Assembly (NCBI GenBank): GCA_035716025.1
Contig: DASTKH010000051.1
Span: forward strand, 1 to 55,733
From: JADGHE01 sp035716025
Lineage (GTDB): Bacteria > Pseudomonadota > Alphaproteobacteria > Rhizobiales > Xanthobacteraceae
Direction of reading: 5' to 3'
DNA: 55,733 bases
How positions within the stretch are numbered: position 1 is the first letter of the stretch; the number at the start of each line of letters is the position of its first letter. A program made the position numbers and the translations under genes. Shown here one piece after another: positions 35,099 through 43,615 of this stretch. Under the pieces are notes generated by a model. It made no database searches. It was not told the origin of the DNA and worked only from the letters and a program-made list of their open reading frames with translations.

Positions 35099-35704
35099 TT
35101 ATTCCCAAATCCGCGTAAGTGGCCCGCCAGCGCCGAACAGCGGGTCGCTGCGGGGTTTCGGCACCTGCGGGATGGTTTGCAGGGCGCGATCGCGGTCCGC
35201 GGGCGCATCGGTCCGGCAAAGATCGTATTCGCCTTCGGGCGGATAAGCGCCGACCACCAGAAAATCCGCGCTCGCTTCGAGCCGCTGATGGCCCGTGCCC
35301 GCCGGCAGCACCGCGACGTCACCCGCCGCCACAGCAATCTCGGCACCGCTCTCGCCGCCGAAGCGCAACCGCGCGCGCCCGCGCACAATGCCGAGCGCCT
35401 CGTGGATCCGCGAATGATAGTGGACGTAGGGATAGACCCCGTCGCGCCACATTCCGCCCCAGCCGTTGCCGGCAAAGACGGACTCGAACAAAGCGGCCGC
35501 GTCTTCCCCCGCCGGCCGCAGCACCTGCGGATAAAGCAGCAGCGGCCAGCGCGGATGGTTTGGAACCTTGCCGTCGTCCGCGAAGCGGAAGGTCTTGATC
35601 TCGACCTCGCGGACCGGCGCGGCCGGCGCGCCCCGCAGCGTGCGGCTGCCGGCGGGCCGGTCGAACGGGCGTCGGAAGTTCTCCTCGCCGGGCATGGATC
35701 GCAT
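35099..35704 (-). CDS. YjlB-like cupin
   Basis: This 201-residue single-domain cupin has the YjlB-type pattern: FRFADDGKVPNHPRWPLLLY, GNGWGGMWRDGVYPYVHYHS with the metal-binding histidine cluster, then HEALGIVRGRARLRFGG and GDVAVLPAGTGHQRL with the second cupin motif. The function of YjlB is not established. The start may be ATG 35704 or ATG 35695. It converges on the COG0523 gene with 15 bases between stops. Confidence 0.85.
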   Translation of the reverse strand: MRSMPGEENFRRPFDRPAGSRTLRGAPAAPVREVEIKTFRFADDGKVPNHPRWPLLLYPQVLRPAGEDAAALFESVFAGNGWGGMWRDGVYPYVHYHSRIHEALGIVRGRARLRFGGESGAEIAVAAGDVAVLPAGTGHQRLEASADFLVVGAYPPEGEYDLCRTDAPADRDRALQTIPQVPKPRSDPLFGAGGPLTRIWE

Positions 35705-35824
35705 CCGTCACTGCCAATGCCAACCCCACTGGGCAATCCTTTGTTCCTGCGCGTCGGGACGTCGGGCACCGATTGACAGCCCCTGTGCCGGCGGCATGAA
35801 CTGGCGCACGGGACGGCGCCGCAC

Positions 35825-36592
35825 ATGATCGAAACGGAAGACCTAAACGGGGTGCGCGTGCTGCGGCTCGCGCACGGCAAGGCAAGCGCCCTCGACATGG
35901 AACTCGTCTCGGCGCTGGCGGAGGCCTGCCGGCGCGCCGATCGGGATGCCGTGCGCGCTGTCGTGCTGACGGGCACCGGAAGCATTTTCTGCGCCGGGGT
36001 CGATCTGTTCCGCATCGTCGACGGCGGCCCGCCTTATGTGCGTCGCTATCTGCCGGCTTTCGCCGATCTGATGTTTGCGCTGTTCTCGCTCGAAGCGCCG
36101 CTCGTCGTCGCGGCGAACGGCCATGCCATTGCCGGCGGTGCCGTGCTGCTCGCGGCCGGCGACTACCGGCTGATGGCCCAGGGCGAAGGCCGCGCGGGCT
36201 ATACGGAACACCAGGTCGGGGTGCCGTTTCCGCCGGCCGCGCTCGAAGTCATCCGCTTCGGGGTCCCTGCCCACGCCGTTCAGGACGTGCTTTACGGTGC
36301 GGAGACCTATCCGAGCGAGACGGCGCGCGCGCTCGGCCTCGTCGACGAGACGGTCGCACCCGACCGGCTTCTCGACCGGGCATGCGCCGTCGCCGCCCGC
36401 TACGCGACGCCCCGACGCGCGGCGTTCATTCTCACGAAGCGTCTGTTGCGCGCCGAGACGCTGGCGCGCATGCGCGCGGCGGAGCGGCAGCATGCGCAGG
36501 CCGTGACCGAGGCCTGGTGCGATCCTGCCGTGCACGAGACGATCCGCGTCTATCTCGCGCGCACCGTGCGGCGCTCCGCCCTTAGGACGTGA
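35825..36592 (+). CDS. Enoyl-CoA hydratase/isomerase family protein
   Basis: This 255-residue crotonase-fold protein has the oxyanion-hole segments GSIFCAGVDLFRI and ANGHAIAGGAVLLAAGDYRLMA. In typical hydratases the second segment is followed by two catalytic glutamates; here the region reads GRAGYTEHQVGVPFP, retaining one glutamate (TEHQVG), so an isomerase or hydrolase activity is as likely as hydration. It begins the small plus-strand run that includes two cupin genes, though gaps of 88 and 120 bases leave co-transcription open. Confidence 0.85.
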   Translation: MIETEDLNGVRVLRLAHGKASALDMELVSALAEACRRADRDAVRAVVLTGTGSIFCAGVDLFRIVDGGPPYVRRYLPAFADLMFALFSLEAPLVVAANGHAIAGGAVLLAAGDYRLMAQGEGRAGYTEHQVGVPFPPAALEVIRFGVPAHAVQDVLYGAETYPSETARALGLVDETVAPDRLLDRACAVAARYATPRRAAFILTKRLLRAETLARMRAAERQHAQAVTEAWCDPAVHETIRVYLARTVRRSALRT

Positions 36593-36680
36593 AGCCGCGC
36601 CGCGTTTTGCGCGGCCGCCGCCTTAGGCTAGAAGCTCGGGCCGCGTGAGGTTCGAACAACCGAGTCCGGGGACAAATACG

Positions 36681-37133
36681 ATGAGCGAAGCAGCGAAGAC
36701 CCGCAACAAGGGCGCAATCAAGGGCGGTGCGGAAGGTCATGTCTTCCACCTGCCCTCAATGGCCGCGATCGAGACCGGCACCGGCTATGCGACGACGCAC
36801 GGGCCGGTGGTTGAGGGCGAGCGCACCCAGGTCGGGTTGATGTACAAGCCGCGCGGCACCGGCGCACGTCCGCACAGCCACCCGAACGAACAGTGGAACT
36901 ACATCGTTCAGGGCAGACTGCGGGTTTCGATCGAAGGCGAGCCGGACCGCATCTGCGGACCGGGCACGCTCCTCTATTTTCCCGCCAACAAGGTGCACAA
37001 CACCGTGGCGCTGCCCGAGGAGGACGTCGTGTTCTTCGTGGTGAAGGATCTGACGCACGGCATCATGGGAACGCCGGCCGACGGCAAAATGTCGGGGGCC
37101 CATTACGAGCCGGGGTTCGAGCCGAAGGCGTGA
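36681..37133 (+). CDS. Small cupin protein
   Basis: This 150-residue cupin has motif 1 GTGARPHSHPNEQWNYIVQGRL-like (His pair then Glu) and motif 2 GPGTLLYFPANKVHNTVA. Both metal-binding histidine positions are present. Such proteins are often dioxygenases, isomerases or binding proteins in aromatic or carbohydrate breakdown; nothing narrows it here. ATG 36681 follows a GGGGA sequence. The next cupin starts 120 bases downstream, but the two are not obvious recent duplicates. Confidence 0.85.
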   Translation: MSEAAKTRNKGAIKGGAEGHVFHLPSMAAIETGTGYATTHGPVVEGERTQVGLMYKPRGTGARPHSHPNEQWNYIVQGRLRVSIEGEPDRICGPGTLLYFPANKVHNTVALPEEDVVFFVVKDLTHGIMGTPADGKMSGAHYEPGFEPKA

Positions 37134-37253
37134 CCGCGTCGCGGCGCCTTCCGGCATGCGCTTGCCCCGGGCCGCCGCACCTCGTTACAGTCCCTGGGAA
37201 GAAACCGCCCGCACCCGGGCGGGCAGGCAAAGAATGTCACCGGGAGGAAGCGC

Positions 37254-37829
37254 ATGGCGACGAAGAAGATCGTCACCGTCGAGGAGATGAAGGCGCGCAC
37301 GGCGCGTTTCAAGAACCTCGAATCCTATCAGCAACAGCACGCCGCCGCGACGGGGCTGCCCCCGGAAGCGATGGAGAAGGTTGCGGCGGGGCGCGTCTAT
37401 CCCGTGATGGTTCCGGCCGGCTATTCGGGGCGCAACAAGGGCGCGCCGGTGAAAGGCGAGCCGGGGCTTTCGATTTCGATTGCCGAATGCCCGCCCGGCA
37501 ACGGGCCGGGCCTTCACAACCACGCCACGACAATCGAGAATTTCTTCTGCCTCAACGGTCGGTTCGAAATCGCCTGGGGCGACAACGGCGAGAACACGCT
37601 GGTGCTCGAACCCCTTGACATGGTCTCGGTCCCGCCCGGCATTCACCGCCGCTTCCGGAACATTTCCGACGAGACGGCACGCCTGCTCGTGATGATCCAG
37701 ATCCCGACCGAGAAACAGGAAGACAACGTCACCTTTGCCGCCTCGCTCGGAAAGGAGATCGAACAAAAGCACGGCCGGGCCGCGCTCGAAAAGCTCACCG
37801 AGATCGGCTTCAAGTTCGAGCCGGTCTGA
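37254..37829 (+). CDS. Cupin protein with C-terminal helical extension
   Basis: This 191-residue cupin has motif 1 GPGLHNHATTIENFFCLNGRF (His-x-His and Glu) and motif 2 LEPLDMVSVPPGIHRRFRN. It has a 60-residue N-terminal segment and a C-terminal tail (AASLGKEIEQKHGRAALEKL) that appears helical. GGGAGGAAG lies just before ATG 37254. It is longer and different in sequence from the preceding cupin. The substrate is unknown. Confidence 0.85.
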   Translation: MATKKIVTVEEMKARTARFKNLESYQQQHAAATGLPPEAMEKVAAGRVYPVMVPAGYSGRNKGAPVKGEPGLSISIAECPPGNGPGLHNHATTIENFFCLNGRFEIAWGDNGENTLVLEPLDMVSVPPGIHRRFRNISDETARLLVMIQIPTEKQEDNVTFAASLGKEIEQKHGRAALEKLTEIGFKFEPV

Positions 37830-37904
37830 GCCTTCTTTCGAACGGCGGCGGGATTTCCCGACGCACCGCGCCGGCGCTGGCCGGGCGCGGCGGCGCGGCG
37901 CGGA

Positions 37905-38741
37905 CTATTCCTTCGCAATGGAGATGTCGGACGTCACGGAAATGTCGGGCGCTTCGGGATGTTTCATGCCGACGATGTGATAGCCGGCGTCGACGTGGAG
38001 AATCTCCCCCGTGATGCCGCGTCCCGCGTCGGAGACCAGCAGCATCGCGGCCTCGCCCACCTCCTCGATCGTAACCGTGCGGCGAAGCGGCGAGTTGAGC
38101 TCGTTCCATTTCAGGATATAGCGGAAATCACCGATGCCCGAGGCGGCGAGCGTCTTGATGGGCCCGGCCGAAACCGCGTTCACGCGGATTCGTTTCGCGC
38201 CGAGGTCGGCCGCGAGATAGCGCACCGAAGCTTCGAGCGCCGCCTTGGCCACGCCCATCACGTTGTAATGGGGCATCCATTTCTCGGCGCCGTAATAGGT
38301 GAGGGTCAACAAGGCGCCGCCGTTCGGCATCAGCTTTTCCGCCCGCTGCGCAACGGCCGTGAAGGAATAGCAGCTGATGAGCAGCGTCTTCGAAAAATTG
38401 TCGGCCGTCGTGTCCACGTAGCGGCCATCGAGCTGATCCTTGTCCGAATAGGCGATGGCGTGGACCACGAAATCGAGGGTCGACCACCGCTCGGCCACAG
38501 CGGCGAACACGGCGTCGATGGTGGCGGGCTCGGTCACGTCGCAATGGCCGGCGAGAAAGCCTCCGACCTCCTGCGCCAGAGGTTCGACCCGCTTCTTGAG
38601 AGCTTCGCCCTGGTAGGTGAAGGCAAGCTCGGCCCCCTGCCCGCGGCAGGCCCGGGCGATGCCCCAGGCGATCGAACGGTTGTTGGCCACCCCCATAATG
38701 AGGCCGCGTTTGCCGCGCATGAGATTGGGCGTCTCGGCCAT
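37905..38741 (-). CDS. fabI: Enoyl-ACP reductase (NADH)
   Basis: FabI reduces enoyl-ACP in the last step of each fatty acid elongation cycle. The 278-residue SDR-fold protein has LMRGKRGLIMGVANNRSIAWGIA, HAIAYSDKDQLDGRYVDT, LLTLTYYGAEKWMPHYNVMGVAKAALE (the Tyr-X6-Lys catalytic pair is YNVMGVAK), and SAGPIKTLAASGI. ATG 38741 gives MAETPNLMRGKRG. It stands alone on the minus strand and diverges from the ECF sigma gene. Confidence 0.95.
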   Translation of the reverse strand: MAETPNLMRGKRGLIMGVANNRSIAWGIARACRGQGAELAFTYQGEALKKRVEPLAQEVGGFLAGHCDVTEPATIDAVFAAVAERWSTLDFVVHAIAYSDKDQLDGRYVDTTADNFSKTLLISCYSFTAVAQRAEKLMPNGGALLTLTYYGAEKWMPHYNVMGVAKAALEASVRYLAADLGAKRIRVNAVSAGPIKTLAASGIGDFRYILKWNELNSPLRRTVTIEEVGEAAMLLVSDAGRGITGEILHVDAGYHIVGMKHPEAPDISVTSDISIAKE

Positions 38742-38982
38742 GCATGCTCCCTTGACCGCGGCACTTTCGGCCGGGCGCCACCTATGGCATAGGGTTCGGC
38801 GGGCTTTCAAGCAAAGCTCGCCGCCAATCCCAAACGCAAAACGCGTTCGGGAATAGAGGCGACAGCGGGTTGTTCCTCATGCAGGTTCGCCCATTCATGG
38901 CGTCGCTCCGCCGGAGAGACGGCAAGGGCCGCAGCCATCGGCGCGTCCGCATGGCGAGCAGTCACCGGCCGGGAGCTCACCA

Positions 38983-39489
38983 TTGGCGCTAGGGGGCTCA
39001 GAGGCGTTTCGACGTGGGGTTGAAGCGGCGATCCCGGCGCTGCGCCGTTATGCGCGCGCTCTGACGCGCGAGGCGGATGCAGCCGACGATCTCGTGCAGG
39101 ACACGCTGGTGCGCGCTTTGCGCTCCGAGCACCTGTTCCAGGGCGGCGACATACGCAAATGGTTGTACACCATCATCACCAATCTCAACCGCAACCGGTT
39201 GCGTTCTCTCTCTCGAAGGCCGACGGCTCTGCCGCTCGAGGAGCACGACACGCCGGGCGTTCCGGGGCCGGAGCTCGGCTCCCGGGATATCGAACGGGCG
39301 CTTGCCACGCTGACGGAGGACCAGCGCGCCGCGCTGCTTCTCATCGTTCTCGAGGGGCTAAGCTATCGCGAGGTGGCGGATGTGATGGGCATTCCCATCG
39401 GCACGGTGATGTCGCGCCTCGCCCGGGCGCGGGCGCAAATCAAATCCTTTCTGGACGGAGACCGTCCGGCCTTGCGGCGGATCAAATGA
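38983..39489 (+). CDS. ECF sigma factor
   Basis: This 168-residue protein is an ECF sigma factor with region 2 (RRYARALTREADAADDLVQDTLVRAL, then RKWLYTIITNLNRNRLRS) and region 4 (LATLTEDQRAALLLIVLEGLSYREVADVMGIPIGTVMSRLARAR). The start is a TTG at 38983, preceded by GGGAG at good spacing; the ATG at 38951 is out of frame. The next gene begins 13 bases after the stop and looks like its membrane anti-sigma factor, so the pair should form a signalling switch. It resembles the EcfG neighbourhood only in part, since no PhyR or NepR is visible. Confidence 0.92.
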   Translation: MALGGSEAFRRGVEAAIPALRRYARALTREADAADDLVQDTLVRALRSEHLFQGGDIRKWLYTIITNLNRNRLRSLSRRPTALPLEEHDTPGVPGPELGSRDIERALATLTEDQRAALLLIVLEGLSYREVADVMGIPIGTVMSRLARARAQIKSFLDGDRPALRRIK

Positions 39490-39502
39490 GCCGGGGCATC
39501 GG

Positions 39503-40306
39503 ATGAGCGACGGCGAGGTCCGGGTCACCGAGGACGAGCTGCATGCGCTGGTGGACGGCGAATTGCCGGACGACCGCCGCGAAGACGTCGAGGCTTGGCT
39601 GCACTGTCACCCGGAAGACGCGCAGCGCGTCGCCGCCTGGAGAAGCCAGAACGAATGGATCCGGCAGCGCTACGGGGGTGTCGCGGACGAGCCGGTTCCA
39701 GACCGGTTCGATCTCGACCGTCTCGTGCGGCGAGGCCGTCCGCCGCTGCGCTGGAGCGCGATCGCGGCGGCTCTCGCATTCCTGGCAGGCGGCGCCGCGG
39801 GCTGGTACGGCCGGGACATCTGGGCCGGCGCGCCGGGCGCGCGGCTCGTGGCCGCCGACGCACTCGAGGCCCACCGACTCTACATCGCCGAGGTCCGGCA
39901 CCCGATCGAAGTGCGGGCGCAGGAGGCGCATCTCATTCCATGGCTCTCCCGCCGTGTCGGTCACCAGCTGCGCGCGCCGGACCTCTCCCCTTTCGGCCTC
40001 AGGATGATGGGCGGACGGCTTCTGCCGGGCCCGCGCGGTGCGGCCGCCATGCTCATGTACGAGGGACCCTCCGGGGAGCGCTACACGCTCTATTGTTCCC
40101 GCGCGAGCTCTCCCGATACGTCGTTCCGCTGGCGCGACGGCGGCGGACAGGTCGCCGCCATCTACTGGGTCGAAGGCGATTTGGGCTACGTTTTGAGCGG
40201 ACCCGCCGAACGCGAAAAGCTGCAGAAGATCGCCGAGGCAACCTACGAGCAGCTCGAGCGGCGGTCGCCGCGCCAGCCGCTCCAGAAAAGCTCCTCGCTT
40301 GACTGA
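39503..40306 (+). CDS. Membrane anti-sigma factor, no zinc motif
   Basis: This 267-residue protein starts with VTEDELHALVDGELPDDRR, the helical anti-sigma domain of ECF partners. One membrane helix near residues 86-105 (IAAALAFLAGGAAGWYG) separates it from a periplasmic or extracellular domain of about 160 residues. The His-x3-Cys-x2-Cys zinc triad is missing; only a lone HCHPEDA is present. The C-terminal domain (VEVRHPIEVRAQEAHLIPWLSRRVG-like) is typical of transmembrane anti-sigma factors, whose signal is unknown. It is the partner of the sigma gene 13 bases upstream. Confidence 0.82.
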   Translation: MSDGEVRVTEDELHALVDGELPDDRREDVEAWLHCHPEDAQRVAAWRSQNEWIRQRYGGVADEPVPDRFDLDRLVRRGRPPLRWSAIAAALAFLAGGAAGWYGRDIWAGAPGARLVAADALEAHRLYIAEVRHPIEVRAQEAHLIPWLSRRVGHQLRAPDLSPFGLRMMGGRLLPGPRGAAAMLMYEGPSGERYTLYCSRASSPDTSFRWRDGGGQVAAIYWVEGDLGYVLSGPAEREKLQKIAEATYEQLERRSPRQPLQKSSSLD

Positions 40307-40324
40307 GATCCGCGGCTCGCGCCG

Positions 40325-41320
40325 TCAACCCACGTTCTTTCGCGGGTCATAGGGCTTCTCCTCGCGCCAGCGTTTCATCAGTTCTTCGAGCGCGGGATCG
40401 GGACGCTCGGGCAGAACGATGCGAATCGCCGCATAGAGGTCGCCGCTGCCCCCGTTCTTGCGCGGCAGGCCTTTGCCCTTGAGGCGGAAGGTCCGTCCCG
40501 CATTCGTGTTCGGGGGGATGGCAAGTTCGACCGTGCCGTCGAGTGTCGGCACGCGCACCTTGGCGCCCAGCACGGCTTCGTACAGCGCGACGGGAAGATC
40601 GAGCCGCAGATCGGCCCCCTCGACCTTGAATTGCGGATGGGGGGCATAGCGCACGGTGACCAAGGCATCGCCGGCGGGCGCCCCGCCTTCGCCGGCCCAG
40701 CCCTGCCCCTTAAGGCGCATTTGCTGGCCGTCGGAAATCCCCTTGGGAATCCGCACGTCGAGATGCTTGCCGGTGGGCAGGACGACCCGTTTGTGGGTGC
40801 CCTTGACCGCCTCCTCGAGCGTGACCACCACGTCAACAGAAGCATCGCGTCCCCGGATGGGCGCGTCCGGCGCCTCCGCAAAGGGACCGTAAGCGGTCCG
40901 GGCTCCGGCATCCGCGCCACGCATGCCGCCGAACACGCTCGAAAGGATGTCCTCGAATGCGCCGAACCCACCCGGCCCCGCGCGCCCGCCGGAGCGCCGG
41001 AAGCCCTCGGGCCCGAAGGTGAACGTCTCGAAATGCGCCCCGCCCCCCGGGCCGAAGCCCGGACCGCCCTGAAACCCCTCGAATCCGGCAAAGCGCGGCT
41101 TGCCCTCGGCGTCGATCTCGCCGCGGTCAAACTGCTTGCGCTTCTCCTCGTCGCCGAGAATCTCGTAAGCCGAGTTGAGCTCCGCAAAGCGGACCGCGGC
41201 TTTCGGATCGTTCTTGTTGGCGTCCGGGTGGTACTTCTTCGCGAGCTTGCGAAACGCCTTCTTGATGTCTTCGGCACTCGCGTCGCGCGGTACCCCCAGG
41301 ACGTCGTAGGGGTTTCGCAT
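40325..41320 (-). CDS. DnaJ-type co-chaperone without zinc finger (CbpA-like)
   Basis: This 331-residue protein has an N-terminal J domain with the essential HPD in YHPDANKNDP, a Gly/Phe-rich linker (about 75-140) and two C-terminal beta-sandwich peptide-binding domains (DVRIPKGISDGQQMRLKGQG, LDLPVALYEAVLGAKVRVPT, PPNTNAGRTFRLKGKGLP). The CXXCXGXG zinc repeats of DnaJ are absent, which makes it a class B co-chaperone like CbpA. Its role is to deliver substrates to DnaK. A seven-base-pair hairpin, GCCGGAC-GAAC-GTCCGGC, lies just upstream at 41345-41362. Confidence 0.93.
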   Translation of the reverse strand: MRNPYDVLGVPRDASAEDIKKAFRKLAKKYHPDANKNDPKAAVRFAELNSAYEILGDEEKRKQFDRGEIDAEGKPRFAGFEGFQGGPGFGPGGGAHFETFTFGPEGFRRSGGRAGPGGFGAFEDILSSVFGGMRGADAGARTAYGPFAEAPDAPIRGRDASVDVVVTLEEAVKGTHKRVVLPTGKHLDVRIPKGISDGQQMRLKGQGWAGEGGAPAGDALVTVRYAPHPQFKVEGADLRLDLPVALYEAVLGAKVRVPTLDGTVELAIPPNTNAGRTFRLKGKGLPRKNGGSGDLYAAIRIVLPERPDPALEELMKRWREEKPYDPRKNVG

Positions 41321-41659
41321 AACGGCTAAGCTCCCCTCGGAGAGGCCGGACGAACGTCCGGCACGGGTCTACCGATCATGTGGTGCAAGTGTGGCCGATC
41401 TGCAACGCGCCGGCGGCGTGGGCGGAGAGCCCAGGGACCGCAGGGGGTGAGCCCTGAGCCCGGCAGGGGGAGGTTTTTTTCCGAGCGCCGCCGCGCGGGC
41501 CTTCTGCCCTTTGCAGCACAGATTTTCCCTGCGCCGCCGCAGGCTCCCTGCCCTCTCCCCCCGCGGGAGAGGGATTTTCCCCGCGGGCGCGGGCCGGCGC
41601 CCCCCGCATCCGTCGTCCGCTTTCGCCCTTACCCGGCGCCGCGCTGGGCGGGGGCGGGG
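41321..41659. other. GC-rich intergenic region with two hairpins, no gene seen
   Basis: About 340 bases between dnaJ-like and lipoprotein genes, both on the minus strand. It holds a perfect hairpin at 41345-41362 and a copy of the dispersed palindrome at 41551-41573. Long open frames exist on both strands but consist of skewed, low-complexity GC-rich translation with no recognisable motif, so I call no gene. Confidence 0.6.
41551..41573. repeat. Dispersed GC palindrome (CTCTCCCC type), copy 2
   Basis: CCCTCTCCC and GGGAGAGGG form a perfect nine-base-pair stem around CCCGC, followed by ATTTTCC on the plus strand. It is related to the element at 32837-32862. It lies downstream of the minus-strand lipoprotein gene and may serve as its terminator. 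Confidence 0.6.
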
Positions 41660-42172
41660 TCAGGTGCGCTGGAGCGCTTTCAGCTCGCGCACGACCCAGC
41701 GGCGTCCTTCGCGGCAGGCGCCGCCCTGATACCAGACTTCGCGCGCGCCCCGCACATAGCTTGCGAGAAAATCCTGACAGCCCGAACCGCTGCCGGCGGT
41801 GGCAATCGGCGTGATGGTGCCGTGGGCGCCGGTGCGCGGATTCTCCCACGCGGCGCTCGCATTCTTGGCGCCGCGTGCGAACAATTCCGTGGCCGCCGAC
41901 TTGGCATAGGCCAGATCGCCGTCGGCCGGAGGTTCGAAGCTTACCGGCGTCGCCGGCGACCGAACCGACGCGGTCGCTTCCTCCGCCCCCGTCAGCGCGC
42001 CCAAGGAGAAGGACGTGCTGCATCCGCCAGCGGGAAGTCCGAGGAGAAGCGCTGCGCCGATGGCCAGCCGTCGCCATAGGAGCGCGCCGTGCGATCCGCT
42101 ATAAGCGGCCCCGCCGGGCGCCGCGTCGAGAGAACGGGTGCGATCTTCGGTGTTCCGTTTCGAGTCGGGCAT
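41660..42172 (-). CDS. RT0821/Lpp0805-like surface lipoprotein
   Basis: This 170-residue protein has a basic leader, a hydrophobic helix (LAIGAALLLGLPAGGC) and a lipobox ending at a cysteine near residue 49. The mature part ends in a domain of the 17-kDa surface antigen type: SAAWENPRTGAHGTITPIAT, then GCQDFLASYVRG and WVVRELKALQ. Members are outer-membrane-associated proteins of unknown function. ATG 42172 lies only five bases from the start codon of divergent pdxH, so the 5' control of both genes must overlap coding sequence. Confidence 0.72.
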   Translation of the reverse strand: MPDSKRNTEDRTRSLDAAPGGAAYSGSHGALLWRRLAIGAALLLGLPAGGCSTSFSLGALTGAEEATASVRSPATPVSFEPPADGDLAYAKSAATELFARGAKNASAAWENPRTGAHGTITPIATAGSGSGCQDFLASYVRGAREVWYQGGACREGRRWVVRELKALQRT

Positions 42173-42177
42173 GCCGA

Positions 42178-42825
42178 ATGGATGACAGTGATTCCTTAAC
42201 GGCCGGTAAGACCTCGGGGTTAACCGCCGTTGATTCTTCCAACACCGAGGACCCGCTTGCGCTGTTCGCCGCCTGGATGGAGGAGGCGAAAGCCTCCGAG
42301 CCCGCCGATCCGAACGCCATGGCGCTCGCCACCGTCGATTCCGACGGCGTGCCGAACGTCCGCATGGTGCTGCTGAAAGACTTCGATGCGCGCGGCTTCG
42401 TGTTCTACACAAATCTCGAAAGCCGCAAGGGCCGCGAACTCGCCGCCCATCCGCAGGCCGCCCTGCTGTTCCACTGGAAGTCGCTCGCCCGCCAGGTGCG
42501 GGTGCGCGGCCCCGTCTCTCGCGTCGAGGACGCCGAGGCGGACGCATATTTTGCAACGCGCCCACGCCTTTCGCAGATCGGGGCTTGGGCGAGCCGGCAG
42601 TCGGCACCGCTCGAGAGCCGGCTCGCTTTCGAGAAGGCGGTGGCGCGCATGACCGCGAAATACGCGCTCGGCACGGTGCCGCGCCCACCCTTCTGGTCGG
42701 GCTTCCGGATCGCCCCGCTGTCGATCGAGTTCTGGCAGGACCGGCCGTTCCGCCTGCACGACAGGGTCGAATACAACCGCGCCGCTCCGGGCGAGGCGTG
42801 GAGCAAGACGCGGCTTTATCCCTAG
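42178..42825 (+). CDS. pdxH: Pyridoxamine 5'-phosphate oxidase
   Basis: PdxH oxidises pyridoxine or pyridoxamine phosphate to pyridoxal phosphate with FMN. The 215-residue protein has PNAMALATVDSDGVPNVRMVLLKDFD, FYTNLESRKGRELAAHPQAALLFHW, SRQSAPLESR and the C-terminal QDRPFRLHDRVEYNR. The N-terminal MDDSDSLTAGKTSGL is the usual alphaproteobacterial PdxH leader, which supports ATG 42178 although no good ribosome-binding site precedes it. The SDR gene starts 15 bases after the stop. Confidence 0.93.
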   Translation: MDDSDSLTAGKTSGLTAVDSSNTEDPLALFAAWMEEAKASEPADPNAMALATVDSDGVPNVRMVLLKDFDARGFVFYTNLESRKGRELAAHPQAALLFHWKSLARQVRVRGPVSRVEDAEADAYFATRPRLSQIGAWASRQSAPLESRLAFEKAVARMTAKYALGTVPRPPFWSGFRIAPLSIEFWQDRPFRLHDRVEYNRAAPGEAWSKTRLYP

Positions 42826-42840
42826 GCTAGAGTCGCCCTC

Positions 42841-43587
42841 ATGCCCGAAACGAACCAGCGCCGCCGCACCCTTCTGCTCACCGGCGCCAGCCGCGGGATC
42901 GGCCATGCGACGGTGAAGCGTTTCTCCGCCGCGGGCTGGCGTGTCATCACCTGTTCGCGCCACCCCTTCCCCGAGAACTGCCCCTGGGAAATGGGGCCGG
43001 AGGACCACATTCAGGTCGATCTCGGCGACGAGAAGAGCACGCAGGCGGCGATCGCGGAAATCCGCCGCCGGCTACCGGAGGGCGAGCTTCACGCGCTCGT
43101 CAACAATGCGGCGATCTCCCCCAAGGCCGAGGGCGGGGCGCGGCTCGGCAGCATCGATACCACGCTCGACGTGTGGGAGCACGTGTTCCGCGTCAACTTC
43201 TTTGCGCCCATCATGCTGGCGCGCGGCCTCATCGACCAGCTCAAGGCGGCGAAAGGCTCGGTCGTGAATGTCACCTCGATCGCCGGTTCGCGCGTGCACC
43301 CCTTCGCCGGCGCGGCCTATGCGACGTCGAAGGCGGCGCTCGCGGCGCTGACGCGGGAGATGGCGGCCGACTTCGGCCGACTCGGCGTGCGGGTCAATGC
43401 CATTGCACCGGGGGAGATCGACACGGCCATCCTCTCGCCGGGGACCGACAAAATCGTCGCGCAGATCCCCATGCAGAGGCTGGGCACGCCCGACGAGGTG
43501 GCGAAGATCATCTACGTGCTGTGCACGGAGACCTCCTCCTACGTGAACGGGGCCGAAATCCACATCAACGGCGGCCAGCACGTCTGA
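42841..43587 (+). CDS. Short-chain dehydrogenase/reductase
   Basis: This 248-residue SDR has the cofactor motif TGASRGIG, NNAAIS, the serine in VTSIAGSRVHP and the YATSK catalytic Tyr-x3-Lys, then APGEIDT. It ends YVNGAEIHINGGQHV as classical SDRs do. GAG lies near the ATG at 42841. It probably shares a transcript with pdxH. The substrate is unknown; the insertion around SRHPFPENCPWE is unusual for a plain FabG-like enzyme. Confidence 0.88.
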   Translation: MPETNQRRRTLLLTGASRGIGHATVKRFSAAGWRVITCSRHPFPENCPWEMGPEDHIQVDLGDEKSTQAAIAEIRRRLPEGELHALVNNAAISPKAEGGARLGSIDTTLDVWEHVFRVNFFAPIMLARGLIDQLKAAKGSVVNVTSIAGSRVHPFAGAAYATSKAALAALTREMAADFGRLGVRVNAIAPGEIDTAILSPGTDKIVAQIPMQRLGTPDEVAKIIYVLCTETSSYVNGAEIHINGGQHV

Positions 43588-43615
43588 TCGGCCACAAGGG
43601 GCGGGCCCGCCGCCC

